A stretch of DNA of 47,500 bases from Mesostigma viride (lineage: Eukaryota > Streptophyta > Mesostigmatophyceae > Mesostigmatales > Mesostigmataceae). A program made the translations under genes and the position numbers. This document shows, piece by piece, positions 44,410 through 47,500 of this stretch. The stretch's first letter is position 1, and the number at the start of each line of letters is the position of its first letter. The stretch is from assembly GCA_009746045.1 (NCBI GenBank), contig RPFO01001812.1, forward strand, positions 200,001 through 247,500, given 5' to 3'. The notes below the pieces were generated by a model. It worked only from the letters and a program-made list of their open reading frames with translations. It ran no database searches and was not told the DNA's origin.

Positions 44410-46951
44410 TTACCCGATCCGGCTTTGCAGCGCGGCCAGCCGCTTTGTGATGCTCAGCGTGCGCTCCTTGCTCGGTGGGATGGTGGGCTGCCGCCTTGCA
44501 GTGCCTGCAAAGGACGGGGAGGACAACCCCGTGGCGGAAGCAGCAGCAGCAGTAGCAGCAGCGGGGCTGACAATAACGGGGCTGCCCACGCCGCTCGGCG
44601 GCCGGCTCCTTGCGAATGCCTCGTTGGAGACCAGCATGGGCCGGTTCACATAGGCGGCAACGTAGGCGTCAAAGGACGTGCTGTCTTTTGCGGACATGGC
44701 GGATGTGCCGTCGTGCAGCAGGCTCTTCTCCTCTTCGCTGAACATGTCATCAATGTGCTTGGGGATCTTGATACTGGCGCCCACAGGCATAAGGGGTGGG
44801 GCAGGGGGGTCGCACAGGGGCGCAGGCATTGCGAAGAATGCCAGCAAGAATACAAGTGTAATTACATAAGCGATGCGAGAAAGGTGTATCCATCCATGCA
44901 GGCGCACGCACTACAAGTACTGGGTCTGAATGACCTCACAATGAATTTCTTTTTATGTGTCTTTGTTGAAGATGCCCATTGGGGGCAGACATATGAAGAA
45001 GGACACTCATGCACCCTTCACTGGGTAAGTTCCTGCCAAATTTCTGGGCTCTTGCATGCCCGATCCATCCGCCTCCCAAGCGAACATGCATTCATGAATG
45101 GCCAAGCAACAACACACCCTCCTCTGCCAACTCCACCGTACATGCTATGGGCCCCCTTCTTAGCCTCTTTCTCCTCCGCTCTCTGGCAGCACCTTCCCCC
45201 CCCCTTCTGTCCCCGCTCCCTCACAGTGCTCAATGCCCCCCCACGCCTTTGCAGCACCCTTCCCCCCACATCACTTGCATCCCCCCACCCTCATTGGCAG
45301 CACACAACAAGACGCCCCCCTCCCACTCACTTGCAGCACTTGCGCAGCGCCTTGCCCAGGTTGCGCGCGACCACCTGCGTGCGAGGGTTGGCATGCCCCA
45401 CCAGAGCGGTGCACACTTTGGTGGCGTGCGACAGCAGCTTGAGCGACCAGGCAACGTGGCCAAGCGCGTCCAGCACTGCCGCCAGGTTGTTGTAGACGAG
45501 AGCCGTGTCCACATGGACGGGGCCACAGGTCGCCCCGGTCTCGCGGAACTCCTGTAGATGTCACCGCCACGCAGGGTGGTGGTGGCAGCGGCGGTGGCGG
45601 CGGCGGCGGCGGTGGTGGTGGTGGTGGTGGTGGTGGTGGTGGTGGTGGTGGTGGTGGTGGTGGTGGTGGTGGTGGTGGTGGTGGTGGTGGTGGTGGTGGT
45701 GGTGGTGGTGGTGGTGGTGGTGGTAGGTGGGTGGGAGGTTAAATTGTGGCGGTCAACAATGGCTTAATGGGTTGTTGGACAAGCAAGGGAGAGAAAAGGA
45801 AAGCAGAAACACAGCACTTGGGTTCAGTTGGATGTATGGCCTCACATGTACCACGCCCTTTACGAAGACATTCCCACACTTTGAACCCAATGCCCTCTTC
45901 TCACCGCGTGCCCGACCATCTGCATCTTCATAGTGGTATTAACTTGGCCTTGCTCCCCTCACCTTTGCCTTCATGAGGTGCTCAAACGCCTCCCATAGCT
46001 TGCCCTGGTGGTAGAGCGTCACACCCAGGCAGCTGTGGGGCAGCGCCTTGTCAGGGTGGCCGGTCGTCAGCCGTTCGCTGTAGCGCAGTGCCTCCTGCTC
46101 GTGGGAGTTCCATCGATGGGAGCCGTGAACACAGGATCAGGTGGGGCGGCAAACCAGGTGACACAGAGGGTTGAATTTTAGGCACAGCAAAGCAAAGACC
46201 TGATAGACGGGAATAAGACAAAGACCCTGATGTACAGGAATAAGAAAATGGTGCCTTGTGTGAGTGGAAGTTGGGCACCTTTGGGGTGCAGGCGCAGATG
46301 CAATTGTAAAAAATACAAGGGACAGGTGCAAGGGATAGAGACGTGCAGGGGGCAACAACCCTCCCGGCTCACCATTGCATACAGATGCTGTGAGGGCCTT
46401 ATCCCAACCAAATAGACAGGAGCCGGTCGCTATACGCCCACCCCTGCCCCACACCATGCTTGCCCTCACCTCCAACGTGGCATGCGAGACGACATCTTGT
46501 CATCTTCAGATGATGGTCTCACCTAGGTTGGCTTGGCACATAACACCCATTATAGATCTCACCGGAAGTCTTGCTTAGCACTCCCACCTCAAACTAGGCT
46601 TGCCCCACACCATCCAAGTATGAAAAGCACTTTAACTCTGTATTATTGTGCTCCGTGACTCCCCAACGGGAGCGTGTGTTTAATTAATTGATTAATAAAA
46701 TAATCCTGGCATATATCCCACCTCGAACTTGGCTTGTGTGACACTATATTTATTTTCTATCCCAACAATCGTCCCACCTCGAACTTTGCTTGCGCGTCCT
46801 CGTCTGCCCCCTTGGATGCATGCACCCCCCCCACCGCGCACGCAAAAAAGAGCTCCTCTGAGGGGTCCAGCTTGCCGGTCGCCGTGAGCCGGTTGGCGCG
46901 CACCATGCTGCGCCAGTCATCCTCCGCCGCCATCAGCAGGTCCACCGCCAG
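44410..46951 (-). CDS. TPR-repeat protein (kinesin-light-chain-like TPRs), 3' part, four exons
   Basis: Exons visible, minus strand: 46951-46778, 46094-45963, 45551-45331 and 44773-44410. All are GT-AG, phases agree, and they encode 296 residues. The 5' end lies beyond the window. TPR helices read [60 protein letters not shown] and [20 protein letters not shown], a 42-residue style spacing seen in kinesin light chain and TPR_12 proteins. The last exon has an acidic start ([17 protein letters not shown]), an Ala/Ser-rich stretch and a basic end ([19 protein letters not shown]). I cannot name the orthologue. It is probably a scaffold. Introns hold GGT and GGGGA arrays. Confidence 0.65.
45611..45724 (+). 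repeat. GGT trinucleotide array in a TPR-gene intron
   Basis: About 38 GGT units following a GGC-rich lead-in (45570-45610), in the intron between exons 46094-45963 and 45551-45331. On the transcript strand it is (ACC)n upstream of the acceptor. False poly-Trp, poly-Val and poly-Gly frames result. Confidence 0.96.
46640..46700 (-). mobile_element. Dispersed-element terminus with TTAATTAATTGATTAAT tract
   Basis: GTGCTCCGTGACTCCCCAAC then GGGAGCGTG is the reverse complement of the CTCCCGTTGGGGAG terminus at 38780, again next to an AATT tract. It lies in a TPR-gene intron. Confidence 0.5.
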
Positions 46952-46960
46952 CTGGCATCG

Positions 46961-47393
46961 GGAGGGGGAGGGGAGGGGAGGGGAGGGGAGGGGAGGGGAG
47001 GGGAGGGGAGGGGAGGGGAGGGGAGGGGAGGGGGGGAGGGAGGGGGGGAGGGGAGGGGAGGGGAGGGAGGGGAGGGGAGGGGAGGGGAGGGAGGGGAGGG
47101 GAGGGAGGGGAGGGGAGGGGAGGGAGGGGAGGGAGGGGAGGGGAGGGGAGGGGAGGGGAGGGGGAGGGGAGGGGAGGGGAGGGAGGGGAGGGGAGGGGAG
47201 GGGAGGGAGGGGAGGGGAGGGGAGGGAGGGAGGGGAGGGGAGGGGAGGGGAGGGGAGGGGAGGGGAGGGGAGGGGAGGGGAGGGGAGGGAGGGGAGGGGA
47301 GGGGAGGGGAGGGGAGGGGAGGGGAGGGGAGGGGAGGGGAGGGGAGGGGAGGGGAGGGGAGGGGAGGGAGGGGAGGGGAGGGGAGGGGAGGGG
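46961..47393 (+). repeat. GGGGA pentanucleotide array in a TPR-gene intron
   Basis: About 430 bp of GGGGA with GGGA and GGGGGA variants. On the transcript strand it is (TCCCC)n, ending about 10 bp before the acceptor at 46951, so it serves as the pyrimidine tract. Strong potential for quadruplex on the plus strand. Confidence 0.95.
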
Positions 47394-47500
47394 CACTTGC
47401 GAAGGCAAGGGGGGCATGCAGGATGCGGCACGGAACCTGATCAGCATCCCTCTTATGCATTCAACAGTGGGCGCATTGTAGGACAGGGCCGCACAGGATG
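47394..47500 (-). other. Edge segment, probably more of the TPR gene
   Basis: The transcript strand should continue into upstream exons here. The reading [11 protein letters not shown] is possible, but no clear donor site supports a defined exon. Confidence 0.2.

Noticed and set aside
45505-45767. Poly-Trp and poly-Val frames
   Set aside because: They come from the GGT array in an intron of the TPR gene.
46757-47460. Long Ser/Pro/Leu repeat frames on the minus strand
   Set aside because: They read the GGGGA array. Only the terminal part from 46951 down is a real exon.

Overview
Eukaryotic nuclear DNA, most likely from a green alga or another member of the Viridiplantae. Genes are split by GT-AG introns, there is no operon layout, and the linker histone globular domain (SHPAY..MVKDAL..LKERNGSSQPAI) reads like plant and green-algal H1. 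The lineage below Viridiplantae cannot be fixed from the sequence alone.

Five protein genes can be assembled by hand from conserved motifs and intron phase. (1) Linker histone H1, minus strand, 249-1140, three exons. (2) A NASP/Sim3/Hif1-type histone chaperone, plus strand, 1761-9107, seven exons, head to head with H1 across 620 bp. (3) A DEN1/NEDP1/SENP8-type NEDD8 protease, minus strand, 16513-27375, nine small exons spread over 10.9 kb. Its triad can be read as His102, Asp124 and Cys171. (4) A TPR plus J-domain co-chaperone of DNAJC7 type, plus strand, 28401 to about 33789, head to head with the protease gene. (5) The 3' part of a TPR-repeat gene, minus strand, 44410-46951 and beyond the window edge.

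Most other sequence is repetitive. Five of the protease gene's eight introns carry tandem arrays, each with a different unit: 8, 26 (plus 7), 17 (about 3.56 kb), 9 and 21 bp. Introns of NASP (25 and 102 bp units), the DnaJ gene (79 bp unit) and the TPR gene (GGT, GGGGA) have arrays too. A 724 bp ATTC tetranucleotide tract lies between NASP and the protease gene.

From 35.0 to 42.9 kb there is a nest of retroelement pieces with an L1-ORF1-like protein, RT-tail fragments, AATT/TTAA tails and short terminal hairpins. Within it a unit of about 2.58 kb is duplicated in tandem and almost identical. Smaller dispersed elements (a 124 bp MITE-like hairpin element, a roughly 210 bp SINE-like repeat, and a CTCCCGTTGGGGAG-type terminus) occur across the window.

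Functionally, H1 and NASP are a histone and a histone chaperone facing one shared promoter region, which suggests co-expression in S phase. The other genes act in NEDD8 deconjugation and Hsp70/Hsp90 co-chaperoning. I see no CRISPR, plasmid, phage or bacterial content, and no convincing tRNA or rRNA gene.
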